Positions 44,664-56,232 of a DNA stretch of 64,000 bases are shown piece by piece (positions within the stretch are counted from its first letter, which is position 1; each line of letters starts with the position of its first letter). The notes below the pieces were generated by a model, which had not been told where the DNA came from, ran no database searches, and saw only the letters and a list, made by a program, of their open reading frames with translations. This DNA comes from Styela clava (Eukaryota > Chordata > Ascidiacea > Stolidobranchia > Styelidae): positions 11,842,001-11,906,000 of the forward strand of contig NC_135251.1 of the NCBI RefSeq assembly GCF_964204865.1. Reading direction: 5' to 3'. Both the position numbers and the translations under genes were made by a program.

Positions 44664-47600
44664 ATGGCCGGAATGCGAGAGGAAGATGTATGGTTGCGTA
44701 GGGCAGGCTATCTCCTCGGAGAGCGATTCAGTGGAGGATCATTTTCTACGATACATCTGGCTTTACGTATTCGTGATGCGTCGAAAGTTGCTGTGAAGCT
44801 CATAGACTTGAGGACCACAACTCAAGATTATAGAAAAAGATTTTTGCCGAGAGAAATCGAAAATGTGGCCACTTTGCATCACCCCAACATTATAAAAGTT
44901 CAATGGGTAAATAAAACAATTATTCATTGCTAACTATTGCTATTTAGGTCTAGTGCAGTGGCCTTTTTTTATTGACAACGCCTTTGACAAAAAGTTCGAG
45001 TATCATCAAGAATGATTTTATTAATATAAACAATACAGTAAAAGTGTCAATGACCAAACTAATCATTGTGTTTTTTTATCAGCTTGTCAAGTTGAACTTT
45101 CAGAGATTAATTCAATTTCAGCCACATATTTTTCTATGGACCTATTGTAAGCCCAATGAAACTCCAGGCCGTTTCAAAAAATACTCACATCCAGACCACC
45201 TTGAGAAATACTGGTCTGGTGTTCTTTGGCACGTAGGATAAACAGAAGCAGCAGGCCGACGAACCGCCTTCTAGAGTCTAGCCTGTTCTGAGCGACAGGG
45301 TGCATTAGCGCAATACCAGACGCTGTGTGTAAACCATGAGGTCTGGAATGTTTGTTATGGTCTTGTTTGGAAGAATAGCTCATTTCCTACCCAGCAATAT
45401 AAGAATGAACGTTATATGACATTTGGAAGTAATAAAATATCGCTTACATTTCACGAGTGTACTTCCCGCTGCGATAGAAAAACGTCGCACAGCAAGAAAA
45501 TAATTCAATAAACCTTGGCGTTGCGCGCTAACCAATAACAAAAGCTAGTATGATAAGGTCTTATTTTGAAGGTCCTTTTATATGCTACATAACATAGGAG
45601 AGTGGACATCTCACAACGTCAGGAAGGTATAAAAATATCGAGTCGTTTGATCGCAGCTGCCTCACCGAAAAAAGTTAGTTCACATAGGCGTTTTATCTCG
45701 CAAATTCTCCTTGTCTCACGATTATAAGCTTTTATGATTCATAATAAATGTTTTATTATGACTCACAAAAGCTTTCAACGCGATAAAGCACAAACAAACA
45801 ACCGATCGATCTATCAAGCCTAGCCTGGCCTGATTCGATGTGGTGACTTCTCAAACGGAAAATTTTCAAAACGCTTCAACGACACGAGCTAACGAAAAGC
45901 GTTTAGTATCATATGAAAGAGAAAACCAATGTGCAGTCAACTGTATAGTCACATTTGCGCTTTTCAATAGCTATACACGTCCAACAGATGATAGAATGAG
46001 AGAGTGTAAATATTTTTGTTATTTTTTGACGTTACGAGAGACCTCTTGAAAGAGGTGTTTTAGTTTACGGTCCTCCAGTGACATCTAGCGTATAGTACTC
46101 TAAAAGACCTTTCCAATGGTATATAATTATTGTATATTGGGTAAATTTTGGGGGTCGTATGACATTAATAAAAATGTATTCAAAATTGGGCTCGATTGGG
46201 CGTCTGAATCAGGCTAGACCAGTGGTTCTTAAACTTTTTGAGCTGCGCCCCCCTTTGAAAAATTTTACAAACTTCGCGCCCCCCCCCCCTATTTTTGCTT
46301 TGAAAAAATGGTTTGTGATGGGCAGGTTGCTATATATTAAGATGGCGTACAACTTTGCATTCACTGTCGTATGTATAAAGCCAAATAATGGTTGGTCATC
46401 AACTCATCATACATTCTCGTTTTTTCCCTCAGTTTGCAATACCTGGTTAGGTCAAACTAATTTTTAGGTAAAACTAAACACGCAATAAACCTATGCTTCA
46501 ATGTATTTTCTGCTTAAACGTATACATAAGACACGTAAAATTTCAATCAATTGTTTACTTCATCACTATTGAGCGATGCCAAAACTATATATATACTGTG
46601 TGTTAAAAATAAGCAACAATTACAGACTTCTGCGCTTGCCTAACGTTTCAAACAAAATGGAGAAGTACAAATGAATTCATGTAAATTTAAAAGCAGTTCA
46701 TTTTTTAATAGTTATTATGCATGTGGACGTTTCCTCGGCCCTTGACCGCTGAAAAATAAAGTCGCTAGGGCGTTTGCGATTGCATTTTGTTTAAATCTCG
46801 ATTGTTTTCGTAAGCGTGGCCTGCTATGCCGTGAAGATCTTGATTTTGGTGTTTATTCTCCCTAAATCAGAAATTTCCCTCGACATATTCTTTTGTCGCG
46901 AAGACGATTATAATTACTTTTTTTGTTTTCGAATAGAACCATGACACCTCTGAGGAAAACGAGTTAGTTTTTATTATATAATCGTCAGCGACGAGATGCT
47001 AAAGATAGAATAAAGTAGTGAATCTGCAACCAAATATTTCTTTATTGTAAAAGCGAGATTATAAAATACTAAAAATAAAACGGAAAACATTATGAGTTTT
47101 GTTTTGGGGTGGACCGCGACAGATTAAAAACACTTTCTTAGACATTGCAAATCTTATAAATTCTTTGTGCCTGCGGCACACCAGTAGTGTTCTAAAACTA
47201 CCGACTTGAAATAAATTTTACTCCGTGGGATTTTATCGCAGACTAAGGAATTTCTGTAACGGTGTTAAAATTAATCGAACATTGCGATAGAGCGGAGTAA
47301 GTGTTGCAGGGACAGCTCATAATGGTGAAATTGGCAAGAATACAAATCAAAACAAAATGTAATCGGGCACTTTGCCACACATTTTTATGGTTGCGGATTA
47401 CCGTGGTATTTTGGAGTAGTGGTGCTTTTATTTTATCGACGCAATCGCAGATTTAATTTATCACAATCAAATGAATAAAGCAACTATTTTAAATGAATAT
47501 TTTATTCAACACGAAAACCATTACATATCCGTTAACAAAGTCGGCTCTTATAACGACTGGCGTAATCTCGAGGACTGACTCAGGATTCGTACCGCGGGGA

Positions 47601-49549
47601 TTTCGAGTCGATGAATATGTATTTTAATTGTACTAAATTAAGTATACTTTCCGGGATATTATACCAGATCTTTCTAATGAAGACAACGAATTCGCATGAG
47701 TGCAATATATATCAAAACTAAATATAATCGAGCAGTTGATCACACTTTAATATGTCCGCGGATTGGCGTGGTATTTTAGATCGGTAATGAGTTTATTTTG
47801 ACATGAGTCGCCGCTACCGCGAGTTACCTTGAACACAAATGAATTAAAATAGAGAGACATTTTGAATTCTTGTAGTTATTACGAGACAGAAAAATTTATT
47901 ATACCACGAAAAAGCCGGTATTTTCAACGAACGCGGAAACCGTTTCAGGAGCCGTTACATGTAAATTTCCGATTCCATCTTCAATCCTCTCTCGCCAGTT
48001 TAAGAACCACTGGTCTAGACTGTGAATGTCTTAAGTAGATCAGACCTGAATTGCTACAGTAGGCTGCTATTAATTCTGTAGTATTTCTACTACAAGGTTG
48101 TATACCGTGTTTCCCCTAAAATAAGACAGAGTATTATTTCAATTTTTTTTTTTCGAAAAATAACACTAGGGCTTATCTTGGGGGTATGTCTTTTATTTTC
48201 ATTTGGTAAAAACAAAATTACAAAGTAGGAAATTACGAGATTCAAATATACAAAATATGAAGACCGATATCCATTTACTTATAAATAACGCGTTTTTCCT
48301 AAAAAAAAAACTGCTAAACATCGAATATTCAATAATTACTAATTATATAAAACGTGTGAGGGAGCTATCTTGCTACCGACTGGGTAAAAAAAATTCGCGC
48401 TATCGACTTAGCCTTCAACGAGGGGGGGGGGGATTCATATTAATAAAATCGTTTTTAAAATTCAGGCTAGGTCTTATTTTCCGGTTAGGTCTTATTTTCG
48501 GGAAACACGGTAATCTACTCTCACTGTTCACGGATGGTTCCGTCATCAGTCTAGTCTAGTCTCTTGTATAGTTCGATCATTATCAACCTATGTAAATGGT
48601 CTGCTTTTTTCATTTAAATGCCGAAACTGCACCTTAAAAAACCTTTTGTTACGATGAAATATTTACGATACAGATTCAAACTCTCAAATGTTTGTCTATG
48701 TAATATTTTTAGGTTGGAAGAAGTAAGACGAAAGCTTACATTATAATGGCCCATGCGAAGACTAATTTACGGCAACAGATTGCAAAAAGATCGTTCATCG
48801 ACGAGACACAAGCTAAGAAATGGTTTTGCCAGTTGGCATCTGCCATGGCCTATTTACATCGTCGGGGAGTAGCTCATCGAGATTTGAAGATTGAAAACAT
48901 TCTCATCGATGAACAGCAGAACATAAAGCTTTGTGATTTCGGATTTTCAAAAGTTTGCCAACAAAATGGCAATCTGGGACCAAACAGCGATACTTTCTGT
49001 GGATCACTTGGGTATTGCGCCCCAGAAATTTTACTCAGAACTCCATACAATCCTTGGAAAACTGATATATGGTCGCTTGGTGTCGTTTTGTATAAAATGG
49101 TGATCGGAGGAATGCCATTTGGCGAAGGAAACGACCTCGGTTGTATACGGAAAATCGCTAAAGCACAAACACAGTTACTGGAATTTCCCGACCATCCTAG
49201 GATCACAGACGATTGCCAAAATCTTATTCGGTCGTTGTTAGCTTTTGAATCTGAACATAGAATCACACTTGTTGACATTTTCCGCTCAAAGTGGATCAAT
49301 GCAGACGGTTTATCCTGTGTTGATACCAATAGCTTGTCTCATGTATCAAGAGTGATACAGGAAACAAACAATCTACGAGTTCAAGAAACAAACAATCGCG
49401 CAATAGCGCGTGAACAGTTTGTGAATTCCAGTCAACAGCCATCCTCCGATAGACCGAAAACTTCCATTAGACCGACCTCTGTGATATCACGTATTCGCAT
49501 GAGACTACCTTCCCTAAGTACCAGACGATTTCGCAAAGAACGCCTGTAA
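44664..49549 (+). CDS. TSSK: Second TSSK-like kinase, 359 aa, two exons
   Basis: Exon 1 is 44664-44906 and exon 2 is 48713-49549, joined in phase 0 (1080 bases, TAA 49547-49549). The junction HPNIIKVQW|VGRSKTKAYIIM restores the kinase strand order exactly. ATP lysine is K45 (VAVKLIDL). FLPREIE gives E64. HRDLKIEN is 136-143, DFGFSK 156-161, T175 in SDTFCGSLGY and APE 184-186. The glycine loop is unusual: RFSGGSFS has Ser23 where the first glycine is expected. The hinge (MAHAKTNLRQQ) lacks the usual GGDL run. A basic C-tail of ~80 residues (SNSLSHVSRVIQETNN to RRFRKERL) contains an NNLRVQETNNR repeat. The kinase is probably active but divergent from its neighbour. Intron 1 is 3.8 kb and mostly transposon. 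Confidence 0.86.
46220..48012. mobile_element. hAT-like element (1.8 kb) in the TSSK intron
   Basis: Left CAGTGGTTCTTAAACTTTTT, right CCAGTTTAAGAACCACTG, matching inverted ends. Flanks GGCTAGAC (46212-46219) and GTCTAGAC (48013-48020) match 7 of 8. A C-run lies at 46281-46289. I found no intact transposase frame, so it is non-autonomous or decayed. Confidence 0.78.
48103..48512. repeat. Family E element, best copy
   Basis: TACCGTGTTTCCCCTAAAAT at the left and CTTATTTTCGGGAAACACGGTA at the right. Internal AACACTAGGGCTTATCTTGG and paired AGGTCTTATTTTC motifs. Similar TACCGTNTTTCCCC elements are widespread in animals (general knowledge). A G-run of 10 sits at 48423-48432. Confidence 0.62.
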
Positions 49550-49563
49550 TATTTTGTTTATAC

Positions 49564-49569
49564 AATAAA
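49564..49569 (+). terminator. Poly(A) signal of the plus-strand TSSK gene
   Basis: AATAAA 14 bases after the TAA stop, implying a very short 3' UTR. Confidence 0.6.
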
Positions 49570-50450
49570 CGGAATTTAACAGAAAAATATAAGCTTGGAT
49601 TATGTCCAAGAAGGAATTAGAAATCCAACCAACATGTGGTAAATTGGGAACGCGTAACCAGCAACTGTTCTTTCCCTCTACTTTCGTGAGAGTCATTATT
49701 AGTCAAGTTTATTTTTCCCAGCCAGCAAAATGATATGAATGTAAAAATATATGCAAAAATGTCAAGATGACGATACGACGACGTAATAGATAAGTGATAA
49801 AAGTTTGATTAAGAATTGATAAAAACTGATTGTAGAGTAGTATGTATTGACTGCAAGGTTACCATAGCAAAATTAATATAACAATATTGTAAGACGACGA
49901 ATATACTAATTAAATATAATTCTAAGGGAACTTGGATATTGTGTATTGAACTGCAGGTCCTTTCTCCTTGTTTACTTTCTACTTCGGATCCGTATGTGGT
50001 ACTCACCACAAGGATGCTTGAACGAGATAGTATTAAAGTGATAAGTAAAAATAAATCATGTTATTTTTACTTAAATATAATTCCATTACTTTATATAAAG
50101 CTAGACTTGTTTTGTAAGATAATTTCACGCTATTTATACCTAATCTTAACCGGTCCTTCTTACTACAATACATCGCTTCTCGAAGTGGGGTCCGCGGTCG
50201 CTTACGGCTAATTTATGGGGACCGCGAAGCAACTCTGACACAGAAACCCTGCTGAGTAAGTTTTTGACGTCATGATAGCACAGTACATGCAGTGTTTCTC
50301 GAAAGTACTACTCCATTTTATTACGTAACAAATATTGGTGAATGTAGCAAGTACAGGTACCATAAATGAATGTCGATCATTATTTGTAGATGGCATGTGC
50401 ACCAGATCGTCAACTTTATATAGGTAAAGGTGTGATTCATGATTTTGGTT
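49570..50450. other. Intergenic, no gene seen
   Basis: AT-rich, no splice-supported exon. TTCTCGAAGTGGGGTCCGCG near 50178 and AGTGTTTCTCGAAAGTAC near 50292 resemble the ends of a hAT relic. Confidence 0.3.
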
Positions 50451-50459
50451 GTTTGTTCC

Positions 50460-50650
50460 GGCCATCTCCATCCCAATATCGGGATCGTTACGACGAGAAA
50501 ACGTGAGAAATAGCTTGCTTGAATTCGGGTGATCGTCTTCACGTTTTGGACGACAATTCGCATAATTCGACGGGACTTATTTCGCCAACTGGGACATTGT
50601 AGTGACGTAATTTTTAAAAGGACGTAGTCAGGTAAGTGTTAGAAATGAAA
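50460..50650. repeat. Family F element relic
   Basis: ATCGGGATCGTTACGACGAG matches the interior of 56429-56862 (ATCGGGATCGTTGCGACGAG). The right part AGTGACGTAATTTTTAAAAG then GACGTAGTCAGGTAAGTGTT is recognisable; the left end is lost. Confidence 0.62.
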
Positions 50651-50954
50651 ATAGTATAAGTACTTGACGACGTTTATTGAACCTGCCCCGTGTATTGTGG
50701 TGACTGTTCCCATAACATGCGGTAGCACTGAACATTTCGTCTGTTTGCTGAATTATTTTTAGTATTTACTCAAAGAATATGCACGATTTCGCAAGAAGTA
50801 AGACATGGAGTGCACGTAAACCTGCCCAATGCTTGTTTTCTTGTTTGCATGTCTTTGATGCGCTACTGACTAATATAACGAAATCAGGGAACATTATATA
50901 TATGAGAGTTGCACTGTCCTAAACAAAACCAAAAATAGATGAACTGACGGAAGT

Positions 50955-51062
50955 CAGTCTATTCTCATTTCCATGGAATGATAACCGGACGAGAGGCCGT
51001 GGTTCGCCTTATGGTTGGGCCTTTCCTCTGCCCCAGGATAAATATGTAAATTCTATCCTATG
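50955..51062 (+). repeat. Family C SINE-like repeat copy 6 (3' half)
   Basis: AATGATAACCGGACGAGAGG, CCGTGGTTCGCCTTATGG, GATAAATATGTAAATTCTAT, CCTATG tail. Confidence 0.58.
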
Positions 51063-51264
51063 TCAAGCAATTGACACCATCCCATTGAACTGTAATAATA
51101 ATGACATGCAATAAACAAATGCTTGCTATTTTGAATTCTTTAGAAGACCGCTAGGTCATCAGAGAAATTGTAAGAAGATCGTTATGCTAAATTGTAGAAA
51201 TTATTGAGAACCATTGCTCTAATAATATTCGAAAAAATATAGGGGGAATTCCCTAATTCCATAA

Positions 51265-51577
51265 ACGAGAATATCGGTTAGAGACCGAAGACTTATCGAT
51301 CGAAAGTTAGGGGATCCCCCAAAACAGCGCTCTTACTCCATAGTGACACCTTGTGTCCCATCACTAATTAATTAATAACTCGCTAATTAAACGACATAAT
51401 TCACCCAAAATCCAATCCAGTAGGCTTCTGATACGACATATGATGAATGCACATGCAAAATCTGGAGCAGATTCAATCTCGCTTTCGTGAGATATCGCGT
51501 GCATCTAACAGACAAACAAACAGACATACAAATACCTATCAACATACCTACCGATTAATATCGATAAGTAATAACAA
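51265..51577 (-). repeat. Family D repeat copy 3 (reverse)
   Basis: Reverse complement of the 6.5 and 15.9 kb copies: TCGCTTTCGTGAGATATCGC, ACAGACAAACAAACAGACAT, GATGAATGCACATGCAAAAT and TCACTAATTAATTAATAACT. Confidence 0.7.
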
Positions 51578-51894
51578 GGTGAACTATTGCCTTGCAGCGT
51601 CATCTTGGGGCGATGCTGTTTTCACATAAAAAACGATCGCGTTGTGCAAATTTTGTAGCCATAAGTTTCAGGCTATTTTAAAGGTTGCCGCTGGCAAGTA
51701 GACCGAATGCTCATTTCACGGTTATCTTGTCCATTCCGTAAAAGGCATGTATATATACAATTATTTTGTTATCTTTTTCGCTTTCATTTTACTGTGCTTT
51801 TCCGGAATGATCGATTTGGTTAATTGATTTGATTTATAGGGAGTGATTGACCCTATATGCGCATTCACTCACGTGTTATTAGATTGACACACGT

Positions 51895-52140
51895 TTAATT
51901 GAGTATAACTCCGATCTGAACTCCTCAATAGGCACTAGGGCTGATCATTTCGAATCGAACAGTAAACTATTTCGAATCGCCGCCATCTTTTTTTTTCTTT
52001 CTGTCAATTATCGAGGTAAATTTCTCAATTTTTTTATTGAAGTCATATTTTTTCAACGCAATTCTGACATTTGACTCTTTTCTGTAGAGAGTTATCGATG
52101 AAAACTTGTTTTTTATTGTGTGTGAACACTTAACAATCTA
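51895..52140. repeat. Left arm of a 250-base inverted duplication
   Basis: TAACTCCGATCTGAACTCCT, TCGAATCGCCGCCATC, TCTGACATTTGACTCTTTTC and TAGAGAGTTATCGATG recur in reverse complement and same order at 52410-52665. The match runs past the transposon end into flanking DNA, so this is a genomic inverted duplication. Confidence 0.72.
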
Positions 52141-52154
52141 AGTGTATTTCAATA

Positions 52155-52174
52155 TATATATATATATATATATT
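52155..52174. repeat. (AT)n microsatellite at the centre of the inverted duplication
   Basis: A run of alternating A and T between the two arms. Confidence 0.8.
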
Positions 52175-52250
52175 GTATTTGGATTCTTCAATTGGATTGT
52201 AAAACTTTCCAATATATGAATATTTGGCATTCAATACATTGTGTGCTCAT

Positions 52251-52622
52251 TAGGGCTGGGCAATTTTCGAATACCTGATGATTTCAGAATCAATTCGAAT
52301 ATTTTTTTCGATTCGAATCTCGAATACTCGGTAGATATAAAGTTGTATGTAACTTTCTTACTGTATTAGGTCCTCCAGACACATAAATCACTGAAAACAT
52401 AGAATTCATCACTCAGGCAGATTGCTGAGCGTTCACACGCATTAAAAAACACGTTTACATCAATAACTCTCTACAGAAAAAAGTCAAATGTCAGAATTGC
52501 GTCAAAAAATATGACTCAATGAAAAAAAATTGAGAAATTTACCTCGACCATTGACAGAAAGAAAAAAAAAGATGGCGGCGATTCGAAATAATTTACTATT
52601 CGATTCGAAATGGCCAGCCCTA
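52251..52622. mobile_element. hAT-like element, TAGGGCTGG ends
   Basis: 372 bases, TAGGGCTGGGCAATTTTCGA to TCGAAATGGCCAGCCCTA. Flanks GTGCTCAT (52243-52250) and GTGCTTAT (52623-52630) match 7 of 8. Its right part forms the core of the right duplication arm. Confidence 0.72.
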
Positions 52623-52665
52623 GTGCTTATTGAGGAGTTTAGATCGGAGATATACTCAATTTTAT
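52410..52665. repeat. Right arm of the inverted duplication
   Basis: Reverse complement of 51895-52140, containing GATGGCGGCGATTCGAAAT and continuing into AGTTTAGATCGGAGATATAC outside the hAT-like element. Confidence 0.72.
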
Positions 52666-53477
52666 ACGAGTATAAAAATCTGGGTAATGGAAAGACTTCA
52701 TGGCGTAAAATTATTTTAAAGAACCTTCAACGATTCCCCGGATTAGCTCCACCAAACGTCAAGGGTTCAATTGAACCCGGGTTAAAAAAACGCCACCATA
52801 GACAGTGCCGTACTCATTACACCACATTCATTGGTTATTGCTCTAGTTAGGGGAACGTCAACCTTTTGTCGCTCACGGGCCAAAATAAAGGGTTGAAAGT
52901 CTTGGCGGGCCTCACATATTTCTAGAAAGATAAAAACTGAACAAATGACCGTTGAATCCCAATTTTTCCACGTAGATCAGAATTGAAATTTTATATTTTG
53001 GGCAGCGCGCGAAGACGGTGACAACTCGTGAACGCAACTTTTCGTCTTACTTGTATAAATTACAAATGCTTTGCTACCTATTTAACTCTAAATTACGGCT
53101 TTATTGGACAGAATAGTTAAATCCATGGCGTGATTCTACGAAATGAAAATGGTCTGGTTCTAACGGGCTTAGACATAAAAAATTAATGACCGCGCATCGG
53201 TGCTTAAACTGGCAAAAATAGGAACGAAGAAATGCAATTTTTCTGTTCTAAGATAAGTTTATAGGCTACTCAATATACAAAAACAAACAATTTGTCGCAG
53301 ATTTCACAAGTTTCAATTATTTTGGTATTCGGAATGATATTTTAGAGCAGTGATATTCAACCAGTTATACTATTTACCCAAGTGTATACTAAGTCAGATC
53401 CCGGGTATACAAATAAGAAATAACTATTTTGAACGCGCAAAAAAACATTTATTGGCGGAGAGATAAACAGAAAAGTC

Positions 53478-53713
53478 GGTACTCCCGAAGTATGTGAACC
53501 AAGATGGCGGACACCGGAACGTAGTATGTGTATCAGGTTAGGGTTAAGCCATAATTTTATTCCAATTTTCCATATCTTAATTCGATTGCGAGTTCGAGGA
53601 CCAGCCAAGTGACTCCCGTAGAATTTGTACCTGAAATTATGGCCCAGCCCTAACCTGGTACACATCCTATGTTCCGGTGTCCGCCATCTTGGTTCACATA
53701 CTTTGGGAGTATC
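53478..53713. mobile_element. Family A MITE, long form
   Basis: GGTACTCCCGAAGTATGTGA to TCACATACTTTGGGAGTATC, flanked by AAAAGT-type repeats (AGAAAAGTC and GAAAAGTT). CCAAGATGGCGGACACCGGA and TCCGGTGTCCGCCATCTTGG are near-perfect inverted blocks. This is the best-preserved copy. Confidence 0.78.
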
Positions 53714-54682
53714 GAAAAGTTTGCGACTATCTTTGTTATTTGCGATGTATATACAAAAAAAGTAAAAACCGAAAAAGATGTAACACGTAGTAAAAGATTA
53801 AATAGCACTGTTTTAGTGTATTAGATTGGGATCTATCTTACAAGGCCGTCGAAACTAATGCAAAAATATGAGATTTGATAAAAATCCCTCTGCCAAGTTT
53901 TAAAAGCTAATTTGAGGACTTTTTTTTCCCGACTCAATCACTTTTATTGTTACAAATCACAGCGCACTGAAAAGCAAAATAGAATTTATTAGCATTAATT
54001 TTTAACGAGTTACGGCTAACATGTAGAAACGATAAATGTGAAAATAAATATTCTTTGGCTTTTTGCGTGATATTTTGCAATTCCTAGTTTTGCATAAAGC
54101 GTGTCGACGCCGTTTATGTAAATTTAGAAACGTCGAACCAGATAAGTAAGACAGGTAGATATTGTATTTTATGGAAATTTCTCGAGATATTGGGGAGAAA
54201 TATTATTTTGACCACATATAGAAATGACATTATTGTCGATTTATTCAAGTGTTTAGTAGCCTATCAGTGTTTTAACCCAAAGCTGAGTTACGTGATTATT
54301 CAACACTGAGTCAAAGGATTGACAATGACAATACTTTTCAGATCGCAGAAACAATTCTAAGAAAGTAACTGTTTTTGTTCGAGATATGAAGTAATCGTCA
54401 ATTCTACCTCGCTTTCGTGAAGTGGTACAATAATGAAGGTTTTATTTCATTGCATCAGTGTCTGGACTACCACGCGTTTCGCCAGATTACTGGCGTGATT
54501 ACAGATCGCAAGGGAGGGTAAAATAGAATATTTTTATCGAATCGAATAATTCGAATATTTTAGAGAATTGGCGAATATCGGGTATTTTTAGTATATACAA
54601 CATGCATCCATAACGCTAGACTTACTAAAGTTGGTGGGCCATTTCCGCCTGTCCTCTTTCCTGTTTACGGATCAATTATTAC

Positions 54683-55377
54683 TAGGGCTGGGAATGGTTA
54701 ACCGGTTAACCGATTTCATATGGTTAACGGTTATGATTTATTTTAAGCGTTAACTGACATCTCAGGTACAAATCATCTTTATACCGTACAATTTCGTCAA
54801 ATATGATTACGTCATCGCAAATTTATCTTTTGCGGCGTTTAATTCAAAAAAATATTACTAACTGTGTGGGTGAGGAATCAATAAATGTAAAAAATAATGG
54901 AAGTACCAAGGTTGCTAATAATGAAAATTTACAATGATGAATTCAGAATCAGTTTTCGGTCGATGTCGAAATATATTGTTCACAATTTCATTGCAAAATC
55001 GGATATTCAATGTCACACAATAAATGTGCAGTTGATGCCGTTTTTCTTCATGATATATATCTCGAAGTAGAATTTGCACATAGAACACTCAAAATTTGTC
55101 ACATAAATGACGTTTAACAACGGAATCGGGTTTTCTAAAATATTTCAACATGCCCGAACCCAGCTGCCTATTTTTTGCAGCATAGGGATCATGAAACTAT
55201 CTCGATTCGTGAATAATTTTGAGCGATACCGGGATAAGAACACATGAAATTGCTTTATAACCATTGTGACGTAACAAGATGAAATTATAATTATTACATC
55301 AAACGTCACGCGGCGGTTAATCGGTTAATTTTACCCGGTTAACGGTCAAAGTGTTTTCCCTAAAATTCCCAGCCCTA
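54683..55377. mobile_element. hAT-like element with GGTTAACCGGTTAACC motifs, perfect 8-base duplication
   Basis: 695 bases flanked by ATTATTAC (54675-54682 and 55378-55385). TAGGGCTGGGAATGGTTAAC at the left and AAAATTCCCAGCCCTA at the right. Subterminal GTTAACCGGTTAACCG and TTAATCGGTTAATT / CCGGTTAACGG are palindromic repeats. No frame. Confidence 0.82.
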
Positions 55378-56232
55378 ATTATTACACGACCGCGAACGTC
55401 GAAGTTTGGCTTTATATTCCTGGGAGAACCATGCGTTCATATGGGCGACAGCTAATAAGGAGTGAATTCGGGTTTTTATTCCGATTTTTATTTTTCCACC
55501 TTTCTCCCCACCGTTTGTAAATTAGCCTACCTGTCCCAATTTTGAGCTAACAATATTACAATTTCTGACGCCGGAATACGGATATCTATGACTGTATTTG
55601 GTGGACGGGCACGTACGTTCTCGTACGGTTTTAACTTTTTTATTAAATTATCCCCGTCCTCCAGGTCTTCTGCATTTTGTTTGTTGTCGTTTCGTTTCTT
55701 TCAGAGTGACCAAAATATAATTGTGTGGTTTAAGACGATAGTTGACTCTCTTATTATTTTACTTTTCTACTGTGCCTGTTTTATTTTCGTATTGAATAGT
55801 GAATAAAAACAGGTCAAATAATGCGTGAATCCTGAATGTTATATTGAGTTCGAATGATTCAATAAATCGGCAATAATGGCAAATAATAATTCCTTGGTAA
55901 AATTTGGGGAAAATTTCGCACAATAATTTGTTACCTTGTAGACTATGACTTTTTCAATTTTACGAAACGTTGTTGGTGCGCTTTATGCGAAACTTGAATT
56001 AAAACAATACCCAAATACGACTCCTCAAATTTCTCGTTCCTGTTTGTTAGCAAGAGTCATGGGGTAATTCTCGCGGAATTCAAGAGAATGGAAATTGGAA
56101 TCACTTGAAATAAATTCAGAAATGAAAATCTCCAGTGGGCCGCGGCACGTTGGATGTGAACCACTGCACTACATGCTGTACCGGTATTTATTATCTTCTG
56201 AACCGAGTTTAGCAAACGTGAGTGATTTTTTG

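Larger units (their letters stand above)
52853..56165. repeat. Possible large decayed hAT-like element with nested insertions
   Basis: TAGGGGAACGTCAACCTTTT with CGCTCACGGGCC at the left and GGGCCGCGGCACGTTGG, GTGAACCACTG at the right have hAT-type end features. No clear duplication. It would enclose the family A copy at 53478 and the element at 54683. Most of the interior is AT-rich without frames. Confidence 0.3.

Noticed and set aside
45174-45383. 69-residue minus-strand frame with LLLLFILRAKEHQTS
   Set aside because: Lies in the intron of a TSSK gene on the other strand, without splice context; looks like part of a dispersed repeat rather than a gene.
46159-46467. 102-residue plus-strand frame
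   Set aside because: Crosses the left end and C-run of a hAT-like element.
48874-49329. 151-residue minus-strand frame
   Set aside because: Exact antisense shadow of the plus-strand TSSK kinase exon.
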